Below are positions 16,590 to 25,324 of a DNA stretch of 64,000 bases, piece by piece. Under the pieces are notes generated by a model that ran no database searches, was not told the origin of the DNA, and was given only the letters and a program-made list of their open reading frames with translations. The translations under genes and the position numbers were made by a program. Source of the DNA: Mycobacterium senriense (GTDB lineage Bacteria > Actinomycetota > Actinomycetes > Mycobacteriales > Mycobacteriaceae); NCBI RefSeq assembly GCF_019668465.1, contig NZ_AP024828.1, positions 1,860,001 to 1,924,000 on the forward strand, in the 5' to 3' direction. Positions within the stretch are counted from its first letter, which is position 1. The number at the start of each line of letters is the position of its first letter.

Positions 16590-17432
16590 TTAGGCCGGTG
16601 CGTTGGTCAGCGCGTCGACAGCTGGCATGCTCGAGTAGTCGATCTGGTTGGTGGTGACGGCCGCTGAGAAACCGTTGTCGATGAGCAAGTTGGTTCCGTT
16701 GACGTAGCTGGCGGCGTCGGAGCCCAAAAAAGCCAAAGCGTCAGCGACTTCGGCTGGCGCGGCTCTTCGTCCGCCGCTTTGGCTGACCATCCAGTCGATA
16801 ATTGGTGTGCCCATGGTGATTTGGAAGTCGGCGACCAGTGGGGTGTCGATAATCCCCGGGCATACACTGTTGATGCGGATGCCGTGCTTGGCAAGTGGCG
16901 TAGCCTGCAGCAGGGTGAGGACCTGTGCGCACTCTTTGGAGAACCCGTAGGCGTTTTGGGTCAGCCCGGGGTGTGCGTCGACCCAGTCCAGCGCCTGGTG
17001 CCAGTCGTCGATGGCAAGCAATTCGAGTATCTGCGGCAGTCGCTCCATGAATCCGCCGCCGGCGGTCGACGCGGTGTTGACGATGGCGCTGCCCGGAGGC
17101 ATCCGCTGGTGAAGGCCTGCGATGAGTCGGCGCGGTGCGAGGACGTTGACGCCCATGACAATCCGCAGGGGCAGTGTTGCCGCGACACCGGCGTTGTTGA
17201 ACAGGACATCGATGCTGTCGGGAAGTCGATGAATAGCGTCGTCGATCGCGAATGGATCGGATAGGTCGGTGAGAATGAACTGGTCTACCGGCCCGTTGCA
17301 TGGCTTGATGTCGAGGGCGATTATCTGCCCGGCGTTCGCGGCTCGCAGTCTGTCGACGAGCGCGGCGCCCACGCCAGTTGCCGCGCCGGTGACGACGACA
17401 GTCTTGTTCTCGTAGTTGATGATTGGTGGCAT
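16590..17432 (-). CDS. SDR, hydroxysteroid / coniferyl-alcohol dehydrogenase-like
   Basis: A 280-residue SDR with TGAATGVGAA (cofactor), VLFNNAGVAA, NTASTAGGG (catalytic Ser region) and YGFSK (catalytic Tyr/Lys). A long insert (about 30 residues, LPQILELLAIDDWHQALDWV) sits between the Ser and Tyr motifs. That is typical of the 3-alpha-hydroxysteroid dehydrogenase/coniferyl-alcohol dehydrogenase branch, which oxidises or reduces ring alcohols with NAD(P). Start is the ATG at 17432 behind GAGGAG. Last gene of the leftward operon that begins at 21235, 10 bases after the FadD gene. A steroid-like ring alcohol is the likely substrate (inference). Confidence 0.9.
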   Translation of the reverse strand: MPPIINYENKTVVVTGAATGVGAALVDRLRAANAGQIIALDIKPCNGPVDQFILTDLSDPFAIDDAIHRLPDSIDVLFNNAGVAATLPLRIVMGVNVLAPRRLIAGLHQRMPPGSAIVNTASTAGGGFMERLPQILELLAIDDWHQALDWVDAHPGLTQNAYGFSKECAQVLTLLQATPLAKHGIRINSVCPGIIDTPLVADFQITMGTPIIDWMVSQSGGRRAAPAEVADALAFLGSDAASYVNGTNLLIDNGFSAAVTTNQIDYSSMPAVDALTNAPA

Positions 17433-17442
17433 TTGTTGCTCC

Positions 17443-19131
17443 TCAAAGTGCCGCGGCGGTGTCGCGGTCGTCGTGGTGTGTGCGGGTGTCACGGGCGGCC
17501 ACCTGTTCAGCCCAGCGGTAATCGGCCTTTCCCGCCGGGGATCGCACGACCTTCGTGGTCCGCACAAAGGATTTCGGAATTTTGTAGCCGGCTAGGTGCT
17601 GCGCGCAGACCTCGCGCAGTTCGGCGTCGGTCGGTTCTGCGCCGTCGACGAGTTGAACCACTGCCACGACTTCACTGCCCCATCGCTGCGATGGGCGTCC
17701 CACGACGATGACGTCGTAGACAGAGGGATGACAGGCAACTGCGCGCTCGACCTCCTCGGCGAAGATCTTCTCGCCGCCGGAGTTGATCGTCGCCGAATCC
17801 CGGCCCAGCAGCTCGATGCGGCCGTCGGGCAGCGCTCTTGCGCGGTCGCCGGGGACCGACCAGCGGACACCGTCGACCGTCGGGAACGTTTTGTCGGTCT
17901 TGGCGCGGTCGCCCAAATAACCCAGTGGGATGTAATCTCGCCGGGCCAACCAGCCTTCGCCAGCTGTGCCGCCGATTAGGACGCTGCTGAGATCCTCGGC
18001 GAGCACCGCGGTATCGGGCTGCGGGGTGAACACGGACACCTCGTCGTTATGGTCTGCCGATATCACGACGCTCATCTGGCTTCCAGATTCCGATGCACCG
18101 ACGGCGTCCAGCAACGCCGCTTGCGGGAGCACGGCATTCAACGCGTCGCGGACGGTGGGGGAGAGCGCTGCTCCGCCATTGGTCACCAACAGCACGTTGG
18201 ATAGGTCATAGTCACCGGCCTGTATCTCTGCCACCAAGGGGCGGGCGATCGCATCGCCGACGACCGGAATGCAGCGCACGCCTTCGCGTTCGGCCAACCG
18301 CAGCACCTCTGCCGGCTGCAGTCGGTCCACTCGATCGGGGATCACAAGAAGGCCGCCGAGAGTGATCGCTTGAAATGCCATCCACTGCGCGGCGCCATGC
18401 ATCAACGGGGGCAGCAACAGAAACGACATGGATCCCGCTGCGGCGCAGGCCTGTTCGGTGATGTCGTGATAGGACGTGAACGGCACTGTGGAGCTGTGGG
18501 GCCGACCACCCATGGCCGACACGAAGATGTCGTGCTGACGCCACAGCACACCTTTCGGCATTCCCGTGGTGCCGCCGGTGTAGAGGACGTAGAGGTCATC
18601 GCCCGTCGGGTCGGGCATCGGCGATGCTGGTGGCGGCGTGTCGACGATGGACTCGTAAGCAACGGCGCCCGGCAGCAACGGATTTCCCGATTGGTCCTCG
18701 ACCTGGATGAGGTGTTTGAGAGTGGGCAGCTGATCGCGGACTGCGGCAACTCTCGGGGCGAACTCGGCGTTGTAGACAACCGCCGCGGCTTGGGAGTCGT
18801 TTAGCAGATAATAGAGTTCGCTCTCCACATAGCGGAAGCTGCAGTTAAACGGTGCCACCCGTGCGCGGTAGCTGCCGAGCATGGCTTCGAGGTACTCGTT
18901 GCCGTTGCGCAGATATAGGGCCAGATGATCCTGGCCGGATTCGTGGTCAGCGAGATCGGCACGTTCGATCCGACAGCCCAGTTCTTGTGAGCGCAGGTAG
19001 TGGGCTATGCCGTCGACGCGAGAGTTCACGTCGCGGTAGGTAAGGCGCTTGTCACGCCAGATCACGAACGTCTGGCCGGGTATCGCCTCTGCGACTGCGT
19101 TGAACAGCGTTGACAGATTGAAGCCGCTCAC
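17443..19131 (-). CDS. Acyl-CoA synthetase, FadD19-like
   Basis: A 562-residue ANL ligase close in order and motifs to FadD19, the mycobacterial steroid C26-oyl-CoA ligase. Visible: FRYVESELYYLLNDSQ, YTGGTTGMPKGVLWR (A3), PPLMHGAAQWMAF, VGASESGSQMS (A5 region), WSVPGDRARALPDGRIELLGR (A7/A8), SGGEKIFAEEVE and SPAGKADYRW with the catalytic Lys. The GTG at 19131 overlaps the hydratase stop as GTGA and is preferred; a GTG at 19143 would add four residues. Placed with P450, SDR and hydratase genes, it probably activates an oxidised side-chain or ring-derived acid for beta-oxidation. Confidence 0.92.
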   Translation of the reverse strand: MSGFNLSTLFNAVAEAIPGQTFVIWRDKRLTYRDVNSRVDGIAHYLRSQELGCRIERADLADHESGQDHLALYLRNGNEYLEAMLGSYRARVAPFNCSFRYVESELYYLLNDSQAAAVVYNAEFAPRVAAVRDQLPTLKHLIQVEDQSGNPLLPGAVAYESIVDTPPPASPMPDPTGDDLYVLYTGGTTGMPKGVLWRQHDIFVSAMGGRPHSSTVPFTSYHDITEQACAAAGSMSFLLLPPLMHGAAQWMAFQAITLGGLLVIPDRVDRLQPAEVLRLAEREGVRCIPVVGDAIARPLVAEIQAGDYDLSNVLLVTNGGAALSPTVRDALNAVLPQAALLDAVGASESGSQMSVVISADHNDEVSVFTPQPDTAVLAEDLSSVLIGGTAGEGWLARRDYIPLGYLGDRAKTDKTFPTVDGVRWSVPGDRARALPDGRIELLGRDSATINSGGEKIFAEEVERAVACHPSVYDVIVVGRPSQRWGSEVVAVVQLVDGAEPTDAELREVCAQHLAGYKIPKSFVRTTKVVRSPAGKADYRWAEQVAARDTRTHHDDRDTAAAL

Positions 19132-19997
19132 AGCGGCGTCCACTTGGGTGTGCCGTCTTCACGGAAGGCGGCGAAGGATTGAGCGAGATCGCCGCTGGCG
19201 GTGCACATCACCTGGGTGCGGTTTTCCATGTCGAGGGCGTGGCGCAGGCTCGGCGCATCGACGGTCTGCCACATTGTTTCCTTGGTCATCCAGACCGCCA
19301 GCGGCGAATGGCGGGCGATCTCGCGCGCTTTGGCGACGGCGGTGGCGAGCAGATCGTCCCGCTCAACCACATCCAGGACTAGGCCTATCGTCGCGGCCTC
19401 GGCGGCATCGAAGACCCGCCCGGTGAGCATCAGTTCGGCCGCTCGCGATGCACCGATAAGGCGCGGCAGGTGGTAGCTGGTGCCCATGTCGCATGCGGAG
19501 ACACCGTGCCGGATGAAGATCGCCCCGAAAGTTGCCTGGGGGGCCGCGTAGCGGATGTCGCAGGCCAATGCGAGCGCGAAGCCGCCGCCGAGGGCGAAGC
19601 CGTTGACCGCAGCGATCACCGGCTGCCGGAGCCGGTGGATCTTCTCGAATGCCGAGGCCATCAGTTCCTGTGCGGAGAGCGTGATGGCCACCCTCGAGGT
19701 GGCTGCGGCGTGTAGGGCGGTTTGCGGCGTGGCCGAGGTGTCGCGCAGATCGTCGGGTTGGGCCTTGATGTCAGCACCGGCGCTGAAGGCGTCGCCGGCG
19801 CCGGTGATGACCACCGCCCGCGCGGCGGGATCCCCGTTGAGAGTGTCCAGTAGCCGATGCAGCTCCGCCAAAGTTTGTGCGTCCAGGGCATTTCGGCGGT
19901 GGGGGCGGTTGAGGGTGACGACGGCGATGGCGCCGTCGTCGAGGTACTCGATGTCGATGGCCGGTCGCGTAGCCGGGGGGCCAGGGTCGGCGCTCAT
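19128..19997 (-). CDS. Enoyl-CoA hydratase/isomerase family protein
   Basis: A 289-residue crotonase-fold protein: NRPHRRNALDAQTL, SAGADIKAQ (oxyanion hole), ALGGGFALALACDIRYA (second oxyanion-hole turn) and AAELMLTGR. The second catalytic Glu of classical hydratases is kept (AAELMLTG). The first, usually in FGxPEI, is replaced (ATFGAIFIRHG) while an Asp appears in SACDMGTS, so the reaction may be isomerisation or hydrolysis rather than plain hydration. Insert at residues about 80-115 is longer than usual. Coupled at both ends: ATGA with the SnoaL gene, GTGA with FadD. Confidence 0.88.
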   Translation of the reverse strand: MSADPGPPATRPAIDIEYLDDGAIAVVTLNRPHRRNALDAQTLAELHRLLDTLNGDPAARAVVITGAGDAFSAGADIKAQPDDLRDTSATPQTALHAAATSRVAITLSAQELMASAFEKIHRLRQPVIAAVNGFALGGGFALALACDIRYAAPQATFGAIFIRHGVSACDMGTSYHLPRLIGASRAAELMLTGRVFDAAEAATIGLVLDVVERDDLLATAVAKAREIARHSPLAVWMTKETMWQTVDAPSLRHALDMENRTQVMCTASGDLAQSFAAFREDGTPKWTPL

Positions 19998-20437
19998 ACG
20001 CTGACCGCGGGAACATCGTCGGCGAACTTGGCTATCGCGGCATGGGAGGCCTCCGGGTTGGCGTATTCCAGCCAGAGCGTGATCTTTCCGTCGACGAAGT
20101 GGAAGACACCGATGTACTCGTTCTGGTAGCTGACCGGTTTGTCGCGGCCCTCGGCGTCGCTGCGGTAGCGCGCGACGAGCATGTTCGGGTCGACGAGGTC
20201 GTAAATGTCGGTGATGGTGATGGTGAACTGCTTGAACATTACGAACATCATCGACAGCAGCTGCAGGAAGCCTTCGCGGTCAGAGTCGGGCACCGCAGGT
20301 TCGAAGGGCAGCTGCAGTATCGCGGAGTCGTGCAGTTCGGCCCGGATGGCGTCGGTATCGAGGGCGGTGATGCCACTCATCGCTCGCCGTAACGTCTGCT
20401 TGTTCGCCTCGCGCGTCGTTGCGCTGTCAACAGTCAT
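19994..20437 (-). CDS. SnoaL-like / NTF2-fold protein, paralog 1
   Basis: A 147-residue cone-fold (NTF2/SnoaL) protein, the family of ketosteroid isomerases, limonene-epoxide hydrolases and polyketide cyclases. It shares TREANKQTLRRAM, a central LPFEP segment, YDLVDPNMLVARYRSD and YQNEYIGVFHFVDGKI with the proteins at 27192-27638 and 34599-35033. The three are clearly paralogs, and each lies in a unit headed by a TTAC-N5-GTAA site. ATG 20437 follows AGAAAGG. A role in isomerising or hydrating an oxidised ring intermediate is likely but unproven. Confidence 0.85.
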   Translation of the reverse strand: MTVDSATTREANKQTLRRAMSGITALDTDAIRAELHDSAILQLPFEPAVPDSDREGFLQLLSMMFVMFKQFTITITDIYDLVDPNMLVARYRSDAEGRDKPVSYQNEYIGVFHFVDGKITLWLEYANPEASHAAIAKFADDVPAVSV

Positions 20438-20461
20438 GTTGGGCCTTTCTTGGGTGGGCGG

Positions 20462-21235
20462 TTAGCGGGCCACCATGCCGCCGTCGGCGATGATGGTTTG
20501 ACCGGTGATGAAACTTCCGGCGTCGGAGACCAATAGCAGTGCAGGGCCGATCATTTCGGATGGATCGGCTATGCGGCCCATGAACGCGGAGGCCTTCATG
20601 GCATCGATGAACTCCGGCGGGTTGCCGCGGACCATGTCGGTGTCGACCGATCCCGGGGCCAGGGCGTTGACGCGGATTCCCTGCGCGGCGAATTCGGCGG
20701 CCATGGACCGGGTAAAGGAGACCATGGCGGCCTTGGCCGCCGAGTACATCGACACGATGGGCGAGAAGATGAAGGCCCCGGCGGAGACGACGTTGAGGAT
20801 CGCGGCGTGCTGGCTCTCCCGTAGGTAGGGCAGGGCCGCCTGGACCAGGAATACCGGGCCTTGCAGATTCACCGCGAAGGATTTCGACCAGGCTTCTGGG
20901 GTGATTTCACCGAGCGGTTGCGCCAATGCATTGGCCGCATTGTTGACGACGATGTCGATGCCGCCGAACTCTTGCGCGGTGGCGGCGACCAGTCGGTTGA
21001 TGGCGTCGATGTCGCCCAGGTGGGTGGGTACCCCCAATGCGTTGCCGCCACCCAGGGATTGCAATTTGTCGGCCGCTGCGGCGCACGCTTCAGCTTTCCG
21101 GCTTGCGACGACTACGTTCGCGCCGCAGCTCACCAGGGCCTCGGCGATGGCCAGGCCGATGCCGCGGGTTCCGCCGGTGATGATCGCCGTGCGGTCTTTG
21201 AGGTCGAAAAGCCTGTGCAGGGGATCGTTGGTCAA
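20462..21235 (-). CDS. SDR-family oxidoreductase
   Basis: A 257-residue classical SDR: TGGTRGIGLAIAE, VVNNAANALAQ (NNA variant of NNAG), NVVSAGAFIF, MYSAAKAAM (catalytic Tyr/Lys), PGSVDTDMV and the C-terminal GQTIIADGGM typical of FabG-like enzymes. Start taken as TTG 21235 (TNDPLHRLFDLKD follows), behind GGGAACACGGAAC. A GTG at 21274 would add 13 residues but begins almost inside the palindrome 21281-21295. First gene of a leftward five-gene operon: SDR, SnoaL, hydratase, FadD, SDR. Confidence 0.88.
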   Translation of the reverse strand: MTNDPLHRLFDLKDRTAIITGGTRGIGLAIAEALVSCGANVVVASRKAEACAAAADKLQSLGGGNALGVPTHLGDIDAINRLVAATAQEFGGIDIVVNNAANALAQPLGEITPEAWSKSFAVNLQGPVFLVQAALPYLRESQHAAILNVVSAGAFIFSPIVSMYSAAKAAMVSFTRSMAAEFAAQGIRVNALAPGSVDTDMVRGNPPEFIDAMKASAFMGRIADPSEMIGPALLLVSDAGSFITGQTIIADGGMVAR

Positions 21236-21280
21236 GTTCCGTGTTCCCAATCGTTGCGTTGTGCGGTCTCTCACGGTTAC

Positions 21281-21295
21281 CTTACGTGATGTAAG
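21281..21295. promoter_or_regulatory. Operator A, CTTACGTGATGTAAG
   Basis: Palindrome TTAC-N5-GTAA between the divergent SDR (21235) and CYP125-like (21367) genes. Flanks extend the symmetry (GTTAC on the left, CTAAC on the right). One of five matching sites, all between the two palindromic repeats; expected to repress both directions. Confidence 0.75.
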
Positions 21296-21366
21296 CTAAC
21301 TCGGACAAGGTGCAGCTGTCACCCATCCGTAGACGCGTAGCAAGCGCCGGCTCAGGAGCTCTCATC

Positions 21367-22623
21367 ATGACGACATCACCGGAAGTGCAGTCCGACCTCG
21401 ACTTCGGCGACGGGTTCGACTTCACCGATCCCGGCTTGCTGGCTCGCGGGCTGCCCGTGGAGCAGTTCGCGCGGCTGCGGCGGACCTCGCCGGTGTGGTG
21501 GAACGCGCAGGACCCCGACAGAGGCGGGGGGTTCCGCGATGGCGGGTACTGGGTGATCTCGAAACATGCTCACATTCGGGAGATTTCACGCGACCCTGAG
21601 AGGTGGTCGTCGCATCTCAATGGCTGCGTGATGCGGTACGCCAACGACATACCGGCCGAGCAGCTGGAGACAGCCAAAATCCTCATGCACAATTCGGACC
21701 CGCCGGTGCACACGCGGCTGCGCAAGCTGATCTCGCGGCTCTTCACGCCGCGCAGCGTAGCCAAGCTTGAGGACGGGCTGACCCAGGCTGCCCGCGAGAT
21801 CGTCATGGCCGCAGCAGAGAATTCCGAAGGTGACTTCGTTGAGGATGTCGCTCACCAGCTGCCGCTGAAGGCCATCGCTGATCTGGTCGGTTTCCCAGAG
21901 GCCGACCATGAGAGGTTGTTCCATTGGTCGAACGTGATCATGGCAGCCGAAGATCCCGACTGCGTCGAGGATCCCATGCTGGCGATGACGGAACTGATGG
22001 GCTATTCGTATGAGATTGCAGCAGAACGTAAGAAGAACCCCGCCGACGACATCATTTCGCGGCTAGTCGCCATTGACGACGACGGTGATGAACTCACTGA
22101 AATCGAATTCGGCTATTTCATGTTGCTGTTGCTGGTTGCCGGCAACGAGACCACCCGAAATGCGACGTCGGCGGGCATGGTCGCGATGCTGAACCATCCC
22201 CAGCAGTGGGAGCTCTACAAGCGGACCCGTCCGGCAACCACCGCGGATGAGATCATCCGCTGGACAAGCCCCGTGCATGTTTTCCAACGCACGGCGCGCC
22301 GGGATACCGAAATCGGGCATGTGCGGATCAAAGCAGGTCAGCGAGTGGGATTGTTCTACAGCTCGGCCAACTACGATGAGGACGTCTTCGATGAGCCCTT
22401 CACGTTCAACATTCAGCGCGAGCCCAACCCGCACTTGGGATTTGGCGGAAACGGGCCGCATTACTGCATCGGCGCAAACCTGGCGCGCAAACAGCTGACG
22501 ATCATGTTCAACATGATCGCCGACTACCTTCCAGACATCGAAATAACCGGCCCGCTAACGCGAATGCGGCACGGATGGATCAACGGCATCACCGCGATGC
22601 CCGTACGGTTCAACGCAAAGTGA
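21367..22623 (+). CDS. Cytochrome P450, CYP125-like
   Basis: A 418-residue P450 strongly resembling CYP125, the C26/C27 steroid hydroxylase. Shared with that family are PPVHTRLRKLISRLFTPR, FHWSNVIMAAEDP, KNPADDI, the I-helix AGNETTRNA (about 258-266), EIIRWTSPVHVFQRTA, YSSANYDEDVF and heme loop FGGNGPHYCIGANLAR with Cys367. Similarity by eye suggests family membership but not identity with CYP125A1. ATG 21367 follows GGAG; upstream in-frame codons are leader. Likely hydroxylates a terminal methyl of a sterol or terpenoid side chain, with electrons from a ferredoxin encoded elsewhere. Divergent from the SDR operon across operator A. Confidence 0.94.
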   Translation: MTTSPEVQSDLDFGDGFDFTDPGLLARGLPVEQFARLRRTSPVWWNAQDPDRGGGFRDGGYWVISKHAHIREISRDPERWSSHLNGCVMRYANDIPAEQLETAKILMHNSDPPVHTRLRKLISRLFTPRSVAKLEDGLTQAAREIVMAAAENSEGDFVEDVAHQLPLKAIADLVGFPEADHERLFHWSNVIMAAEDPDCVEDPMLAMTELMGYSYEIAAERKKNPADDIISRLVAIDDDGDELTEIEFGYFMLLLLVAGNETTRNATSAGMVAMLNHPQQWELYKRTRPATTADEIIRWTSPVHVFQRTARRDTEIGHVRIKAGQRVGLFYSSANYDEDVFDEPFTFNIQREPNPHLGFGGNGPHYCIGANLARKQLTIMFNMIADYLPDIEITGPLTRMRHGWINGITAMPVRFNAK

Positions 22624-22660
22624 GGCACCTCGACGTCATGGTGCCGCAGGGGTGGTGCTG

Positions 22661-23719
22661 GTGAAGCTCGGTCTGCAGCTGGGGTATTGGGGTGCCCAAC
22701 CGCCATCGAACGACGCCGAGTTGGTCGCCGCCGCCGAACGTGTCGGATACGACGCCGTGTTCACCGCCGAAGCGTGGGGCTCGGACGCCTACACACCATT
22801 GGCGTGGTGGGGCAGACACACCACAACGTTGCGGTTGGGCACGTCGGTGGTGCAGCTGTCCGCGCGCACTCCAACGGCGTGCGCGATGGCCGCACTGACA
22901 CTCGACCACCTGTCGGGCGGCCGGCACATCCTCGGGTTGGGGGTGTCGGGGCCGCAGGTCGTTGAAGGATGGTACGGCCAGCCTTTCCCAAAGCCGTTGG
23001 CGCGCACTCGGGAATACATCGACATCGTTCGCCAAGTGTGGGCACGTCAGGCGCCGGTCACGAGCAGTGGTCCACACTATCCGTTGCCGCTGTCTGGTGA
23101 GGGGACCAGCGGACTCGGCAAGGCACTCAAGCCGATCACCCATCCGTTGCGTGCCGACATTCCCATCATGCTGGGCGCAGAAGGCCCCAAAAACGTTGCA
23201 TTGGCCGCCGAGATCGCCGATGGCTGGCTGCCGATCTTCTACAGTCCGCGGCTGGCGCCGATGTACAACGAATGGCTCGACGAGGGTTTCGCACGTCCGG
23301 GCGCTCGGCGCAGCCGCGCCGACTTCGAGATCTGCGCCACCGCACAAGTTGTCGTCACCGACGATCGCCCGGGCACACTGGCCGTAATGAAACCCTACTT
23401 GGCTCTGTACCTCGGCGGGATGGGCTCTGAGGACACCAACTTTCACGCCAATCTATACCGGAGGATGGGTTACGAACGGGTCGTCGACGACATCACCAAG
23501 CTGTTCCGCTCAGGACGCAAAGACGAGGCCGCCGCGGTCATTCCGGACGAGCTCGTCGACGACGCCGCCATCGTCGGTGACATCGACTATGTCCGTGCAC
23601 AGCTCGCCACGTGGGAGCGGTCCGGCGTCACCATGGTGGTGGTCGGACCGAGGTCCGTCGAGGAAATCAACGACCTTGCCCGCGCCGTATTGCAATCTGA
23701 TAACCAAGTAGCACAATAG
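22661..23719 (+). CDS. LLM-class F420-dependent oxidoreductase
   Basis: A 352-residue luciferase-like monooxygenase-fold protein: LGLQLGYWGAQPP, GYDAVFTAEAWGSDAY, RLGTSVVQLSARTPTACAM, LSGGRHILGLGVSGPQVVEGWYG and PIMLGAEGPKNVALAAEIADGW. This pattern marks the mycobacterial F420-dependent branch (hydride transfer to or from coenzyme F420), though FMN use cannot be excluded. Start is GTG 22661 behind AGGGG; a GTG at 22652 is possible. It follows the CYP125-like gene by 37 bases and precedes aldehyde dehydrogenase, so it may oxidise an alcohol or reduce an enone made by the P450. Confidence 0.9.
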   Translation: MKLGLQLGYWGAQPPSNDAELVAAAERVGYDAVFTAEAWGSDAYTPLAWWGRHTTTLRLGTSVVQLSARTPTACAMAALTLDHLSGGRHILGLGVSGPQVVEGWYGQPFPKPLARTREYIDIVRQVWARQAPVTSSGPHYPLPLSGEGTSGLGKALKPITHPLRADIPIMLGAEGPKNVALAAEIADGWLPIFYSPRLAPMYNEWLDEGFARPGARRSRADFEICATAQVVVTDDRPGTLAVMKPYLALYLGGMGSEDTNFHANLYRRMGYERVVDDITKLFRSGRKDEAAAVIPDELVDDAAIVGDIDYVRAQLATWERSGVTMVVVGPRSVEEINDLARAVLQSDNQVAQ

Positions 23720-23751
23720 GATTCGTTGATCCAATGACCGGAAGGCGTGTC

Positions 23752-25233
23752 ATGACCAGTAACACATCGACCACATCCACCACCGACTACGCTCGGCTTT
23801 TCATCGGTGGCGTGTGGACCGAACCGTCGACATCCGAGGTCATCGAGGTCTTCTCGCCGGCCACCGGCCAGAAGGTCGGCCAGGTTCCGCTGGCGGCCGA
23901 AGCCGATGTCAACGCCGCATGCGCGGCCGCGCGCAAAGCCTTCGACGAGGGGCCGTGGCCCAGGATGGCCCCGGCCGAACGCCAGGCGGTGCTGGCCAAG
24001 GTCGCCGCGGCGGTTGAGGAACGCGCCGATGAGTTCAAGCACCTGCTCAGGCTGGAGACCGGCCAGCCCGCCCCCATCATCGATATTCTGCAGTTCGGTC
24101 CCGGGGTTTCGGCGCTGCAGTTCGTCGCCAACGCCGCCGACAAGTTCCCCTGGCAAGAGGTGCGCGACGGGGTCTACGGCCAGACCCTGGTCTTGCGGGA
24201 GCCGATCGGTGTGGTCGCGGCCGTGGTGGCGTGGAACGTCCCGTTCTTCCTCGCATGCAACAAGCTAGGACCTGCGCTGCTGGCCGGCTGCACGGTGGTG
24301 CTCAAGCCGGCCGCCGAGACACCGCTGTCGGCCAACCTTTTGGCCGAACTGTTCGCCGAAGCGGGCCTGCCCGAAGGCGTGCTGTCGGTGGTACCCGGCG
24401 GGCCGGAGACCGGCCGCGCGCTGACGTCGAACCCGGAGCCGGACAAGTTCACCTTCACCGGCAGCAGCGTGGTCGGCAAGGAGATCGCCAAGATCGCCGG
24501 CGAGAAGCTCAAGCCGTGCACCCTGGAACTCGGCGGCAAGTCGGCGGCGATCATCCTGGAAGACGCCGATATCGATTCCACGCTGCCCATGCTGGTGTTC
24601 TCCGGGTTGATGAACGCCGGGCAGGCCTGCATCGGGCAGACTCGCATTCTGGCCCCGCGATCGCGTTACGACGAAGTCGTCGACAAGATCGCCGCCGCGG
24701 CGTCGGCAATGCCGGTCGGCCTGCCCGATGATCCGGCGACCGCGATCGGCCCGTTGATCAGCGAGAAGCAGCGTGATCGCGTCGAGGGCTACATCCAGAA
24801 AGGCGTTGAGGAAGGCGCGCGCATCGTCACCGGCGGCGGGCGACCCCAAGGGCTGGAACATGGCTGGTTTGTGCAACCCACGGTGTTCGCCGATGTCGAC
24901 AACTCGATGACGATCGCTCAGGAGGAGATCTTCGGGCCGGTGCTTGCGGTGATTCCTTACGACACCGAGGATGACGCGATCAGCATCGCCAACGACTCGG
25001 TGTACGGCCTGGCCGGCAGTGTGTGGACCACGGACAACGACAGGGCCATCGAGATCGCAAAGCAGATCCGCACCGGCACTTACGCGGTCAACATGTACGG
25101 CAATGACCCTTGCGCCCCATTCGGCGGGTACAAGAACTCCGGTATCGGCCGCGAGAACGGGCCCGAGGGCATCGACGCCTACTGCGAGAGCAAAAGCGTG
25201 CTGCTGCCGTTCGGCTATACCCCCGAACTCTGA
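23752..25233 (+). CDS. NAD(P)-dependent aldehyde dehydrogenase
   Basis: A 493-residue ALDH: cofactor segment VAWNVPFF and FTGSSVVGKEI, active-site Glu259 (LELGGKS) and nucleophile Cys293 (NAGQACIGQTR), then EEIFGPVLAVIPYD and PFGGYKNSGIGRENG. All catalytic residues are present. Oxidises an aldehyde to an acid; after P450 and LLM/alcohol oxidation it would yield the acid that the FadD19-like ligase activates. ATG 23752 behind GGAAGG is preferred over ATG 23734. Probably cotranscribed with the two preceding genes. Confidence 0.95.
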   Translation: MTSNTSTTSTTDYARLFIGGVWTEPSTSEVIEVFSPATGQKVGQVPLAAEADVNAACAAARKAFDEGPWPRMAPAERQAVLAKVAAAVEERADEFKHLLRLETGQPAPIIDILQFGPGVSALQFVANAADKFPWQEVRDGVYGQTLVLREPIGVVAAVVAWNVPFFLACNKLGPALLAGCTVVLKPAAETPLSANLLAELFAEAGLPEGVLSVVPGGPETGRALTSNPEPDKFTFTGSSVVGKEIAKIAGEKLKPCTLELGGKSAAIILEDADIDSTLPMLVFSGLMNAGQACIGQTRILAPRSRYDEVVDKIAAAASAMPVGLPDDPATAIGPLISEKQRDRVEGYIQKGVEEGARIVTGGGRPQGLEHGWFVQPTVFADVDNSMTIAQEEIFGPVLAVIPYDTEDDAISIANDSVYGLAGSVWTTDNDRAIEIAKQIRTGTYAVNMYGNDPCAPFGGYKNSGIGRENGPEGIDAYCESKSVLLPFGYTPEL

Positions 25234-25324
25234 TCTGCGCCCGCGTTCCGCGTAGAGTCGCAGCGTGATGGCGCGCCGCTCCTCCCAACGCAGGGTCTCA
25301 CCTGAGCCCCCGGAGGAGCCGAGG

